DNA of 64,000 nucleotides from Bolinopsis microptera (GCF_026151205.1 NC_087077.1:13304983-13368982); one strand, 5' to 3'; positions 23,765 to 35,599 are shown, numbered from the stretch's first letter. A program made the numbers and translations. The notes: generated by a model from the letters alone, not told the origin.

Positions 23765-26336
23765 TTAATCAAGAATATAGCCGTCACACAGTACACCCTG
23801 GTTTACATCAATGAAATACATCAAATTCTCCACAAACACCTTGTTGCTGTTAACATCCAGAAACCGTTTACAGGCCGGCATCAAGTCACGAAACAAAACT
23901 TTGTTTTCCTCAGAACTAACTGAATCATGAGACAAGTCTTTAACAAATGCAGTCAGCTCTATCAAAAAAGACAGGCTCTTATTCTGTGAATGGTCGAGGT
24001 AGGAAATGATTGTTTTTATGATTCTTGTAGAGGTCAGAGCTGTTATATCTTTGTCAGGAGGATGGGCTATAAACAAGAGATTGGGTACAGCAGGTAGTTT
24101 ATCATTAACTACTTCTGGATACTTACCAATTAAACACCAAGTTGCTCGAAGAGTGTCAATGAAGGATTCGTCGCACAAGTCCAGCTGTTCAAAATTCTCC
24201 TCAGTTTCAAAACAGTCCGACGAGAAGAACATCCTATCTCCAAATATTCTAAAGTTTGTCCAGCCAGCTATCACTTGATCAGCGATTACATCCTCGACAA
24301 AGGCGGGATCAAGATAATCCAAAACATATGCTGCAGCCTTCTTCATTATTGAAACACACACTGACATAAATGCTGTTGACTGCTCGAATGAATCACCAAC
24401 CTCCAAAAAGCGGTGCTGTTTTTCCGCTATTTCAGGTAACAAATCAACCAATTCTTTCATGAATTCTCTATTGTCAAATAATTGTTCAAATCTATCCAGG
24501 ACATACATGAGTTGGAATATGATTGCTGAAATGTCAGTCCGAATGAGACCTTGGCAAACGCCGGACACAAAATTAGACTTTTTGAGATAATCTAATTGTG
24601 GCCTGATAGAACAGGTTCGGTCTTCTTTAATGCGTGACAAGTTTGTCACAAGAAACCCACATATTGGAGTAACAGAATGAAGTGATATAAGCTCATCTTT
24701 ACCTGTAAGGACATCCATACACAGAGGAATAACAGGTAGGATCTGATCAATCTCTTCCAGCGTCAACCTGCAGGTCAAATGTTGGGGAGCAATGCACCAC
24801 ATCAATAACGTCATAGCTAACTGTTCTACCATAGGATTCTTACCGTGATATACTTTTACTGTCTCCACTAGCAAAGCAAGTATGTTCGCTGATTTGAGTT
24901 GAGTAAAATGTTCATCTTTGAGTAGATTTTCACTTGTTATAATGTTCGATGCCAACAATATTCGATTTTGAAGAAATGGAGCTGGTATAGCAGTATGCTT
25001 TTTACAGTCCACCATACTAGGTAGATGTGGTAGGATAACACGGACATCTTTCAGTGACATAGGATCTTGATTTTGGATGATAGTTGAAGACGGCCCCACA
25101 GCAATAAGGCACATGATTATGTCAGTCAGTTTAGAAGAATCAGCATTTCTAGAGCTTAGCTCAGACACAAATACGGCAGACATCTTTTTGAAAACTTTGT
25201 TTTCGGTGAAGAATCGAATATCCTCCTTGTCACCGAGCCTCACCAACTTCCTAATCGTGCACGCCGTAATTCTCAATGCAGAGCCTGAAAGGTCTTTGGA
25301 CAAAGTTGGAAAATGTTTGATTGCCATTCGATTTAATAATCGCATCTCGACTTGCTGCAGTTTATATCTGTATGGCGTATATTCAACACAAGTCGATATG
25401 TAAGAGAATGCTCTAATCAGAAGATTTATGTACATGTCAATGAACTGTCTGTCGTGACTCATATCACAAAACATTTTAGTGAACCTAAACAATGTACCAT
25501 CTTCCAAAAGAGACTTAACGGTTGATTTGTAGTACTGCCATTCTTCAGTATTCAAGTAGTTTATGAAAAGCTCTGTTGCTCTTCTCACCAACAGAGTTTT
25601 GAAATTAGCTTTTTCAGCAATATCTATGAAAATAGCCATCTTTGAAAATATAGCATCCTTTATAAATATACTCCTCTCTGAATAAGCAGAGGATTTAAAG
25701 TTGCAGCGAATAACCCGACCAAGAATCATAAAAGTCCAAAATTGGGGGTCTTCTTCTTTTAGCTCAGGAGCGATCTGCAGGAGCTTAGGAATGAACCCAT
25801 TATCTATTAAACGTCCATTGAACCTAGAGCCCTGAAGATTCCATGAAATGAAGTAAATGGTTGCCAGCAACCAGTGAATTCGTTTGTCACCGTCATTAGG
25901 GTCTCTGATATGTTCTTCCTCTAGGAACTCACACAGCGTGTCAACGATCTTTAGGTCCTTCTCCAAGACTTTCAAAAATACTGAAAATCAAGGTCTACAT
26001 TAAAGATTGAAAAATATGCATTGTTTCAAACTTGCATGGTTACTGAAAATTGGATACAATTTAGTATCTACCGCAGCCCAATCACGACTGTACAATATCA
26101 TATTTATCTATGGCATACCTAGCAAATCAACAATGACCATGCAAAAGTTGAATAGCTGAACAGCTTATTTATCATTAGGATTTTATGAACCCACCTTTCC
26201 GAGCCGCCTCGTGAGGGGGACTCTCAGGAAAAGTAGAAGGATCTAAACTAGTACATATTGTGGAGAGACCATCCAACTTGCTATTCATAGATACTCCGTT
26301 ATTGAATTTACGGATCGCTCGATGTAAATCTGTCAT
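23765..26336 (-). CDS. Helical family member C, intact
   Basis: Exon 1 (26336-26195; MTDLHRAIRKFNNG) and exon 2 (25980-23765) join in phase and encode 785 residues with no break, making this the reference copy for the family. The protein is a long run of amphipathic helices without signal peptide, transmembrane segment or catalytic signature. Shared blocks with the other copies: FLKVLEKD, GFIPKLLQIAPELK, SLLEDGTLFRFTKMF, PVIPLCMDVL, KAAAYVLDYLDP, IDTLRATW, SYLDHSQNKSLSFLIELTA and VKDLSHDSVSSE. The regular spacing of helical blocks is compatible with an ARM/HEAT-type solenoid, hence perhaps a scaffold or ligand-binding role, but that is inference. Exon 1 is short and phase 1, as in A and B. 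Its 3' end is nearly identical to that of copy D, so C and D are a recent pair. Confidence 0.82.
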
Positions 26337-27129
26337 CACAACTCCTGATTATTTTAAGTTATTTCAAATGATCGTTAGGTTACTTTATAAATTATCTTAT
26401 ACATAAAATTAATTTAATGCAATTAACCAAGAACGTTGTCACGCAATAAACAATTAATTGGCAGCTAACACGATGATAAAATGATATTGAAATCATAAAT
26501 TTGAAAGTCAAATTGAATTATTATTATATATAATACATATAATTATGGTAATAGTGATTTACATCTGCTCAATGAACGAATCATAGCCAAATGCAAAATT
26601 ACATTCAATGCTAGGTTCATAAAATAAACCTTAGGCTCTTTGCAAAAGTCAAAAATGTTAAAATAAAATAGCTGTAAAAGAAGAATAAATTGTAAAACGT
26701 TAAAAAGCTGCCACATCTTAACTATCATAGAGAAACATATTTTGTAAATTAGTAAAAAGTGATTTTGAAAAAACGGTATATTGTCCAAATGTCCATCGAC
26801 ACTCAGTAAAAAAAACTTGAAACTAAATTGCAATAATATGTACAACATTTTAATACATAAATTGTGATGAAATTGGTTACAAATACTTTAATTTATGCTT
26901 TAATTATAAAATGATATTTTTTTCAATAATAATAAATGTAAATGACGTAAAAATGAAATGTTCTTTTTTTATATTTTTCTATTTTTTTAACATTTAGTCA
27001 TGCAACGCCTTATAAAATCCTTATGGTAATCATCATGCTCTTCATCTACCAGTAATTTGTAAATGCACTTTATCATGCTTCGTGAGATTCCACATTTATA
27101 CAGCATGAGAGTTGTAATGAATGTAGCAC
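26337..27129. other. Non-coding spacer between copies C and D
   Basis: AT-rich. An open minus-strand stretch at 26543-26848 is low-complexity (Phe/Leu/Ile) and shows no family similarity, so I do not call it a gene. Confidence 0.4.
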
Positions 27130-28660
27130 TTAATCAAGAATGTATCCGTCTCACAGCACACCCTGGTTAACATCAATGTAATACTTCAAATTCTCCACAA
27201 ACACCTTGTTGTTGTTAACGTCCAGAAACCGCTTACATGCAGGCATCAAGTCACGAAACAAAACTTTGTTTTCCTCAGAACTGACCGAATCATGAGACAA
27301 GTCTTTTACAAATTATGCAGTCAGCTGTGTTAAAAAATATAGACTGTATTCCTCAGAATTATGAAGGTAGGAAACCACTGTTTGTACTATTCTTGAGGAC
27401 GTCAAATCGACAATATCAGTATGGTTAGATGCTCCAAAGTCTGAAGAGCTGAATTTTGACATTCCTGTTTTGATGATCTCAGGATATTTTCCGACCATAC
27501 TCCATGTTGCCCTGAGAGTATCAACATATATTTCATTACAAATTTCTAAAATCTCAAAGTCCTCTTTGCAACTCAATGGGTCCGATGAAAAGAACGCCTT
27601 TTGCTCAGATGTTCTGAACAGAAACCAGTGACATAAAACGTAATCAGCAACAACAGTGACAAAAAATGCCGATCAATTTCATCCAAAACAAAAGCAGCAG
27701 CTTTTGTAAATATGACCACGATTTCTTTGTGCAATGCATGGTTAACAGAATCGTACTGATTTAAAAAATATTTGAAACTATTTTCCTTATTCGATAAAAT
27801 TGGCAGATACTCAACAAACTTTTTCAAAACCGTTTTGTTGTCAGACATGTACGCCGAAATTCTAATAATCTTCACAATTCCAAAAAGTAAGCTTGGTTTT
27901 TCAATCAGGCTTATAGCCCTACTAATACCACAAACAAGATCACATTTTTGCAGAGCATTTAGCTGCGCATAAATGGGATGAATCTTGTTACTTCTGAAGT
28001 TGTCTAGATGATAAAACAGTAATATTATGGTATGAATCAGCATCTCTTTCGAATTTTCGGGAAACTGGCTGTCAGGAGACTTCAGGGCATCAATGATTAC
28101 TGGTATGCAGGGGATGAATTGATCTATGTCTCTAATAGATGGAAGTTTTTCCTTAAGATGGTTTGGCAAAAGGCAATATGACAGGAGTTCCCAAATAGAG
28201 TTCTCAATTTGATAGTCTTTGCCCCGATAATCTTTGGCATTCTGGACCAATATGGGAATAAGATTTAAATCTTTCAATTGATTGAAGTGATCCTCTTTAA
28301 GCAAAGGGTGGACAAAAACTATATGGTTTATAAGGTATAACGAGTCACCAAATGAATCAGCACGGAGAGCTAAATGCTTTCCAGGGTCTATGAGATCAGG
28401 CAAGTAAGGAACAACAACACGAACATCAGCGATAGTGAGGAATGTTTCCAGTTGACCAAGCAGAGTCAGGGTTTTCAGAAGGAAGGACACTCTGCTGTAG
28501 TCAATATCTTTGCCATGTAGCTCAGAAATCAGGACAGCAAAAAGCTTCTTGTGGAGCTTTTGCTTCACATAGAATTTAATAGCACTCTCATCACTTGCAG
28601 TATTAACATGAAAAATTATATTATCTAATGCCAACTGAAATGATGATGTATCCTTTGAGA

Positions 28661-29243
28661 AGACTTTACCTATCTTGGTTCTAGAATCAGAGACAGTGAG
28701 AGTGATATCAGGGTTAGGAAAGGAAGAGCATGGGGAGCATGCCACACTCTCAAAAAACTTTGGAAATCTAACCTTAGAAAGTCTATCAAAACCAGAGTGT
28801 TCACAGCACTAGTCGAGTCGGTGCTTCTATACGGTTCTGAGACTTGGACTATGACGAAAAGGCTAGAGAAGATGGTTGATTGTTGCTATACACGAATGTT
28901 AAGAATGGCCCTTAACATCAATCAATATCGAGACCATGTCAGCAACCACAGTCTGTACGGTGATCTTCCCAAAGTCAGCTCCAAGATAACCCAACGAAGG
29001 CTCAGACTTGCAGGTCATGCTCACCGACATCCGGAGCTGACACTGAACAAACTGATCCTCTGGAAGCCGAGTCATGGACATACTAACAGGGGGCGACCTT
29101 ACTTAACACTACTAGATAACCTAAAAGCAGATACTGGGCTGAAATCAGTAGATGAGATAGCTAGACTGATGGAGGACAGAAAGCTGTGGAGAACTGTTGT
29201 CAATGGATCTCGGGAATACTACCCGCCTTAAGTCAAGTAAGTC
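28661..29243 (+). mobile_element. 5'-truncated LINE with target duplication
   Basis: 583 bases inserted into copy D, flanked by an 11-base direct duplication ATCCTTTGAGA at 28650-28660 and 29244-29254. The frame encodes the C-terminal end of a non-LTR reverse transcriptase: RVFTALVESVLLYGSETWTM, TRMLRMALN, HSLYGDLPK, RRLRLAGHAHR, LILWKPSHGHTNRGRP and the end at EYYPP, followed by a short AAGTAAGT-like tail. The frame is open, so insertion is fairly recent. It belongs to the same broad family as the fragments at 32060-32300 and 54841-55475. Confidence 0.92.
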
Positions 29244-29989
29244 ATCCTTTGAGACCATGGCAAAATATTTTAAGAAAATCCTATTCATCATTAGAAATTC
29301 TTTATCGAGCCCATGGTTTAGACTATTATAAACAGAATTACAGTCACAATGGACAATGCGAGTGAAAGCATGGATCATACTGTACAAATTATCCTCTTCA
29401 AAATGTTCATTCGAGCAAGACAAGTGCATAGACATTTTCAAAAATTTATAAACTGTTCCATTTTTAATGTGTGATCTTACAATAGACTTGTAGTATCCTT
29501 TTTCACCGTTTATCAAATACATGGAGTAAGTTGAAGTCAAAAGGGGCTGTATCTTTTTGATAACAGCTCTATCACATACATCAGCAAAACTAAACAAAAT
29601 TGGAATATTAGAAAATATATCCCCTTTTCGTGCAATGCTCCGTTCCCGGCAAATTTTCGATTGGCAGTCCATGTTTACAAACACGCATAGGATGAATAGT
29701 ATGTATTGACGGCTTAAGTCATCATCTATTTTTGGTAGCACTTTCAAGATTACCTCTATGACACCATTTTCAATAAAACAATGATGAACCTCCTGGCCCA
29801 TCAATCTACCATTCGTTTGATAAGATATGACATATAGCATAAACAAGAATTGCACCCGTTGTTTCGTTTTGGCGGACGCTAGATTTCCATTTCACTATAA
29901 CTATTAATATAAGCTCTAAAGGCCTCCCCCAGCCTCGGATCTTAGGATTGGATTTGCAAATATTCCTAAGACAAACTGCTTAAGAAAAG

Positions 29990-30430
29990 CTAAGACAGCA
30001 AAAAAAGCTGAGACAAAATTTAAGCGAACCTGAGATGTCAAAATAAGCTAAGACAGCGAAAATTCTTAAGACAAAATTTAAGGAAACCTAAGACAGCGGA
30101 AAATCCTGAGACAAAATTTAAGGAAACCCAAGACAGCGAAAAATCCTAAGACAAAATTTAGGAAATCCTGAGACAGCGAAAAATCCTGAGACAAAATTTA
30201 AGAAATCCCGAGACAGCGAAAAAACCTGAGACAAAATTTAAGAAATCCCGAGACAGCGAAAAAACCTAAGACAAAATTTAAGAATCCTGAGACGCGCGAA
30301 AAAACCTGAGACAAAATTTAAGAAATCCCGAGACAGCGAAAAATCCTGAGACAAAATTTAAGAAAACCTGAGACAGCGAAAAATCCTGAGACAAAATTTA
30401 GGAAAACCTGAGACAGCGAAAAATCTTTAG
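29990..30430. repeat. 40-bp tandem array, left arm
   Basis: About 11 units of 40 bases built on GACAAAATTTAAG and GAGACAGCGAAAAA. The right arm carries the inverted array at 33965-34330. Confidence 0.9.
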
Positions 30431-31204
30431 ATACAATTTATACAATAACAACAAGAATATACATGGATATTACATCTTTTAATTTCTTGCAAAGAATATA
30501 ATAAATACAATATTACTAGGTATAGTAGGAATGTCAATAAGTCAATAGAATTTGTTTGAAATCTCTATGTGCCTGCTAATGAAGTGAGTATCCCAGATCA
30601 TATCTTTACAGGTAGGACTGTATAATGGGGGCCCGATGTTATAGCGGACATCATCCCCCCCCCCCTTACCCCTTCTTACCCCCAGTTCCATAGCGGATAT
30701 TATGCCAAATTATTGGACGGAGATCGTCAACTAATATTTCTTCGGATATTTCTCCGGTTTGCAGTTCCATAACCTTATCCGGAAACCATCTACGGTAATT
30801 TTGTTGATTCTCACAGAGCAAAGTGCAAAGAAACTGCCGCAAACTGCTACAATCTCCGAGAAATCTATTTATTGACTAGCTTGCTAAAATTCATCGTCAA
30901 ATTACCGCTGCTCGAGTTACCTAGCCAGGCCCATTTCAGTTTTGAGTACTAGAGTCGGTTATCTAGTCAAAGCCTAGCTTTTTTGTAACTTGCAAGTGCT
31001 TTTGCGGATTGTCGTGGATTTCGGCAAATAGTCGTGGATTTCGGCGATATTTTCAGATTATTCTTCAATGTCCTCAAACCTGAGCACTGGGACTACTTAA
31101 GTTTTTGCTACTATCTGAATTATTTGCTCAAGCTACTGGCTCGCTAGGTTCAAAGGTTTATTTCCTATTTATCATGAAAAAAAAAATTGTGCTGGGTAAA
31201 AGTT

Positions 31205-31290
31205 TACACGGTGTTCACGCAGGTTTGAACTCCCGACCTCGCGCAGAGCTAGCCGATCGCCTGGCCGCCAAGCTACTCGGGTGATGTACT
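31205..31290 (-). repeat. tRNA-like SINE head in left arm
   Basis: Minus strand has AGTAGCTTGGCGGCCAGGCG (A-box-like) and GGGAGTTCAAACCTG (B-box-like). The right arm has the same unit on the + strand at about 33095-33170. This is a tRNA-derived module carried inside the foldback element. Confidence 0.5.
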
Positions 31291-31330
31291 TATGAAATTT
31301 TTGATGTAATTATATATTTACCCCTTTTTA

Positions 31331-31637
31331 CCCCCAGTTCCATAGCGGATATTATGCCAAATTATTGGACGGAGATCGTCAACTAATATTTCTTCGGATA
31401 TTTCTCCGGTTTGCAGTTCCATAACCTTATCCGGAGACCATCTACGGTAATTTTGTTGACTCTCACAGAGCAAAGTGCAAAGAAACTGCCACAAACTGCT
31501 ACAATCTCCGAGAAATTCCCGGAGAGCTTCATCTCCGTATAACTGTATAATACAGTAGACGGAGCCGGAGAATCATCACCGTAGAAATGGACCTCCGTCT
31601 CATAATTTGGCATAATATCCGCTATGGAACTGGGGGG
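31331..31637. mobile_element. Small inverted-repeat element nested in left arm
   Basis: About 307 bases with ends CCCCCAGTTCCATAGCGG / CCGCTATGGAACTGGGGG and TTA on both sides, the size and 3-base target type of PIF/Harbinger MITEs. A half copy lies further out at 30676-30862. Confidence 0.7.
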
Positions 31638-32059
31638 TTAATCTGATTAAAAGCTACAAAAAATTCCAGAAATGAGATGGCTGGTTAAAACCTACCTTTG
31701 GAAAGCTCTGATGAACCTGCCTGTGGAGAAATAAACGCACTTAACTTCACCTCAATTGAGCAATAACTATTTATCGCTTATTACTTCATTTATTTAGGAT
31801 GTATAGTGTGCTTCGTAACTAATTTATTATTACAAAGTTTACTTTCTAATAAGCTAAAACGACAACTAATCTTTCGTTTTACTCCCTACTGTACTGGTTT
31901 ACTCGTCAATCCAGGTATATGAGAATGTGTGAGAATGGTCTTGAAACTATGAAAAGAGGGAATTAGCGGTTTTGGGGACGGGAAGATTACAGCATCAAAA
32001 ACGGGTAGGATGTAGGAGCCTAGGAGGGTAATTATAATAATAAAGGTACTGGGGGATTG

Positions 32060-32300
32060 AACAACTTACTTACTTTCGGCGATCCTCGATCGAACTCCCA
32101 TTCACTGTCTGCCTCCACACGTCTTGATCGCACATAACAGTTCGAAGGTCGTCCAACTGGAGCCCAGTGTCACGAGCTACTACGTCCAGGAAGGTGAGTG
32201 GTCTCCTTCCACAGTTCCACGGCCGGACTGGGTAAGTCGCCAGGGGAGGATAGAGGAGATAACTTGGTCAGAAGCTCTCATGCAGTGCCCAGCAAATCTG
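32060..32300 (-). mobile_element. LINE 3' end inside the foldback centre
   Basis: On the minus strand, RNRFAGHCMRA and, in another frame, FLDVVARDTGLQLDDLRTVM followed by DVWRQTVNGSS are the C-terminal end of a non-LTR reverse transcriptase. It ends in a GTAAGTAAGT tail like that of the LINE at 28661-29243. One frame change and the truncation make it dead. Confidence 0.8.
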
Positions 32301-32316
32301 TTACGCCTAACCCCCA

Positions 32317-32366
32317 TGTTATTATACTGAGATCAATTGACTCAGTGTAATTGCATGGGGGGTCAA
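32317..32366. repeat. Short hairpin in foldback centre
   Basis: CCCCCATG and the following AT-rich arm are inverted as GCATGGGGGG around a centre containing TCAATTGA, forming a stem of about 23 bases with a few mismatches. Confidence 0.6.
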
Positions 32367-32740
32367 TTGTAAGCCGGGGGGCCACCTGCTTCAATCTCCC
32401 CGTCCCCAAAACTGCTTCCCTCTTTTCAGAGTTTCAAGACCATTCTCACACATTCTCATATACCTGGATTGACGAGTAAACCTGTACAGTAGGGAGTAAA
32501 ACGAAAGATTAGTTGTCGTTTTAGCTTATTAGAAAGTAAACTTTGTAATAATAAATTAGTTACGAAGCACACTGTACATCCAAAATAAATGAAGTAATAA
32601 GCGATAAATAGTTATTGCTCAATTGAGGTGAAGTTAAGTGCGTTTATTTCTCCACAGGCAGGTTCATCAGAGCTTTCCAAAGGTAGGTTTTAACCAGCCA
32701 TCTCATTTCTGGAATTTTTTGTAGCTTTTAATCAGATTAA

Positions 32741-33047
32741 CCCCCCAGTTCCATAGCGGATATTATGCCAAATTATTAGACGGAGGTCCATTTCTACGGT
32801 GATGATTCTCCGGCTCCGTCTACTGTATTATACAGTTATACGGAGATGAAGCTCTCCGGGAATTTCTCGGAGATTGTAGCAGTTTGTGGCAGTTTCTTTG
32901 CACTTTGCTCTGTGAGAATCAACAAAATTACCGTAGATGGTCTCCGGATAAGGTTATGGAACTGCAAACCGGAGAAATATCCGAAGAAATATTAGTTGAC
33001 GATCTCCGTCCAATAATTTGGCATAATATCCGCTATGGAACTGGGGG
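32741..33047. mobile_element. Small inverted-repeat element nested in right arm
   Basis: Inverted counterpart of 31331-31637, with the matching half copy at about 33500-33705. Confidence 0.7.
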
Positions 33048-33094
33048 TAAAAAGGGGTAAATATATAATTACATCAAAAATTTCATAAGTACAT

Positions 33095-33170
33095 CACCCG
33101 AGTAGCTTGGCGGCCAGGCGATCGGCTAGCTCTGCGCGAGGTTGGGAGTTCAAACCTGCGTGAACACCGT
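33095..33170 (+). repeat. tRNA-like SINE head in right arm
   Basis: Mirror of the left-arm module, differing at one base near the B box (GGTTGGGAG against GGTCGGGAG). Confidence 0.5.
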
Positions 33171-33964
33171 GTAAACTTTTACCCAGCACAATTTTTTTTT
33201 TCATGATAAATAGGAAATAAACCTTTGAACCTAGCGAGCCAGTAGCTTGAGCAAATCATTCAGATAGTAGCAAAAACTTAAGTAGTCCCAGTGCTCAGGT
33301 TTGAGGACATTGAAGAATAATCTGAAAATACCGCCGAAATCCACGACTATTTGCCGAAATCCACGACAATCCGCAAAAGCACTTGCAAGTTACAAAAAAG
33401 CTAGGCTTTGACTAGATAACCGACTCTAGTACTCAAAACTGAAATGGGCCTGGCTAGGTAACTCGAGCAGCGGTAATTTGACGATGAATTTTAGCAAGCT
33501 AGTCAATAAATAGATTTCTCGGAGATTGTAGCAGTTTGCGGCAGTTTCTTTGCACTTTGCTCTGTGAGAATCAACAAAATTACCGTAGATGGTCTCCGGA
33601 TAAGGTTATGGAACTGCAAACCGGAGAAATATCCGAAGAAATATTAGTTGACGATCTCCGTCCAATAATTTGGCATAATATCCGCTATGGAACTGGGGGT
33701 AAGAAGGGGTAAGGGGGGGGGGGGGGGGGGGGAGATGATGTCCGCTATAAAGCTATAACATCGGGCCCCCATTATACAGTCCTACCTGTAAAGATATGAT
33801 CTGGGATACTCACTTCATTAGCAGGCACATAAGAGGTTTCAGACAAATTCTATTGACTTATTGACATTCCTACTATACCTAGTAATATTGTATTTATTAT
33901 ATTCTTTGCAAGAAATTAAAAGATGTAATATCCATGTATATATTCTTGTGGCTATTGTATAAAT

Positions 33965-34330
33965 TGTATCTAAAATTTTTTCGCTGTCTCAGGTTTTCTT
34001 AAATTTTGTCTCAGGATTTTTCGCTGTCTCAGGTTTTCTTAAATTTTGTCTCAGGATTTTTCGCTGTCTCGGGATTTCTTAAATTTTGTCTCAGGTTTTT
34101 TCGCGCGTCTCAGGATTCTTAAATTTTGTCTTAGGTTTTTTCGCTGTCTCGGGATTTCTTAAATTTTGTCTCAGGTTTTTTCGCTGTCTCGGGATTTCTT
34201 AAATTTTGTCTCAGGTTTTTTCGCTGTCTCGGGATTTCTTAAATTTTGTCTCAGGATTTTTCGCTGTCTCAGGATTTCTTAAATTTTGTCTTAGGATTAT
34301 TCTGCTGTCTTAGGATTATTCTGCTGTCTT
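33965..34330. repeat. 40-bp tandem array, right arm
   Basis: Inverted counterpart of the left-arm array, about nine 40-base units (CTTAAATTTTGTC ... TTTTCGCTGTCTC). One unit in each arm has the same CGCGCGTCTC variant, showing that the arms copied each other rather than diverging on their own. Confidence 0.9.
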
Positions 34331-35599
34331 AACTTTTGCACCTGTGTCTCAGGAATTTTTGCAAATCTAATCCTAAGATCCGAGGCTGGGGGAGGCCTCT
34401 CTAATCAGCTCACCTTATAATAATCATATTGAAACATCAGTAGACTACGCGTGCCACATTCAAGTTGGGCTTATTACAAAATACTATACATTACTAGTAT
34501 ACATTAAAATACGCTAGTGCCGCGCATTCATTGACCACATACTAGCTATACACCACATCTCCGCAAGCAATCCCCGTGCGCGTGCGCGCGGCAAGTTGAC
34601 ATGGAAACGAACGGAAGCAAGTAAGGAACACGACATATATTTGACCCACCTACCGCTATTTCCAAAATCCACATTTTTCTGCAAAAACGTCCATTCGTAA
34701 CCTTTCACTATTGCCTTTTTTCAAAAGGGTGAAAAGGAAAAAATATGTAGAGGGTATGCGGACCTCCTCTGTCAGATTCGTCCTTGAAAAGCCTTATTAT
34801 TGTTGAGACAGACTGCATGTCTTGAGACAGCACCTTTAGAACTTCTGAAATCAAAATGATCAATATGAGCTTGACCAAAGTGTTAGTCAACGAGTGGTAT
34901 TCAAGTATTCAGATACTTTGCAATAATATATTATTACATTGTAATTTGCATGCTGTTCTAACTTATAATAATAGATAAAGAATCTATGAAGATTTAATCT
35001 GATGATTCAAAATTGGTTCATTAAACAAACCATTTTGTTCCATACTGAAATTACTGATGCAAAGATCCTCAATTGGAGGGCTCCCTTCATTGACGGTATC
35101 AAAAATGTCCATTAATGCTTCTATTTTGAAGCAGTCGCCTTCTGCATAGTTGAACCGGGATATTGCCCTCTGTAACTTCTCCATGCCAATAAAGCGGCTA
35201 GATGTTTTTCCACAGATTGATGAGATTGTAATTCAGAATTCGTGACATCTGGTTCAAATAAATACGATTAATTAATTATTAATGATTTAATGCCAATTAC
35301 TCATACTAGAAGCATAAACTTAATATTATCATAATAAATATAACTTACAGATTATGGTAAGAGCAGGATTGGAGCATGACAACTATTTTTAAGTTTACTA
35401 GGCTGAACGTCAATAAATTCAAATAAATACATTTTTCGAATAAAGTTTTAATTAGGACTTAATATAATAATTCAAATTTCATACATTTTCATTCTAATTA
35501 ATTCTATCAGATTATTACAACTTCACAAAGCTACGTTACATTATATAATATACTTCAAAATTCACGTACTTGGACCCATGCAAATCTATTGCTTCAAAT

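Larger units (their letters stand above)
29920..34398. mobile_element. 4.48 kb foldback element, two 2 kb inverted arms
   Basis: The left arm (29920 to about 31993) and right arm (about 32386-34398) are long inverted copies, nearly identical along their length, with ends AGGCCTCCCCCAGCC / GGCTGGGGGAGGCCT. The element is flanked by a 6-base direct duplication CTCTAA (29914-29919 and 34399-34404). From the outside in, each arm has a 40-base tandem array, a C or G run, a half copy of a smaller element, a tRNA-like head, a complete small inverted-repeat element, and about 360 bases of unique DNA. The 390-base centre holds a LINE end and a small hairpin. I found no transposase, so the element is non-autonomous. 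High arm similarity points to a recent insertion or to arm-to-arm gene conversion. Confidence 0.93.
29841..34743 (-). mobile_element. Repeat R, copy 1, split by the foldback element
   Basis: Two pieces, 29841-29919 and 34399-34743, are the reverse complement of one continuous stretch at 60621-61177 on the + strand. One end reads GCGTCCGCCAAAACG with CAACGGGYGCAATTCTTG; the other carries a TTTTTTCCTTTTCACCC motif. It has no recognised coding capacity. It was inserted into the coding exon of copy D and later received the foldback element. Confidence 0.8.
27130..35184 (-). pseudogene. Helical family member D, destroyed by nested insertions
   Basis: Pieces in gene order: exon 1 (about 35184-35040, MEKLQRAISRFNYAEGD); start of exon 2 (34845 to about 34744, EVLKVLSQDMQSVSTIIRLF); then, after 4.9 kb of inserted DNA, 29840-29255 (SYQTNGRLMGQEVHHCF, ERSIARKGDIFS, VRSHIKNGTVYKF); then, after a LINE, 28649-27573; then 27576-27313; then 27310-27130. 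The insertions split one original exon: repeat R sits between the codons for RGGPHTL and QFLFMLY, the foldback element sits inside R, and the LINE sits inside the SKD codons near 28650/29250. The last pieces also have frame changes near 27580 and 27310. The terminal piece is almost identical to copy C. The gene is dead, but its decay is recent enough that the blocks align without trouble. Confidence 0.85.

Noticed and set aside
26543-26848. 101-residue hydrophobic minus-strand frame between copies C and D
   Set aside because: Low-complexity Phe/Leu composition from AT-rich DNA, no similarity to the family.
29990-30430. CRISPR-like 40-base repeats
   Set aside because: Periodic units without spacers, mirrored in the other arm of a transposable element.
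29900-34420. Assembly-induced palindrome instead of a mobile element
   Set aside because: The arms differ at scattered bases and in C/G run length, the element has a target duplication, and an empty site exists at the second copy of R.
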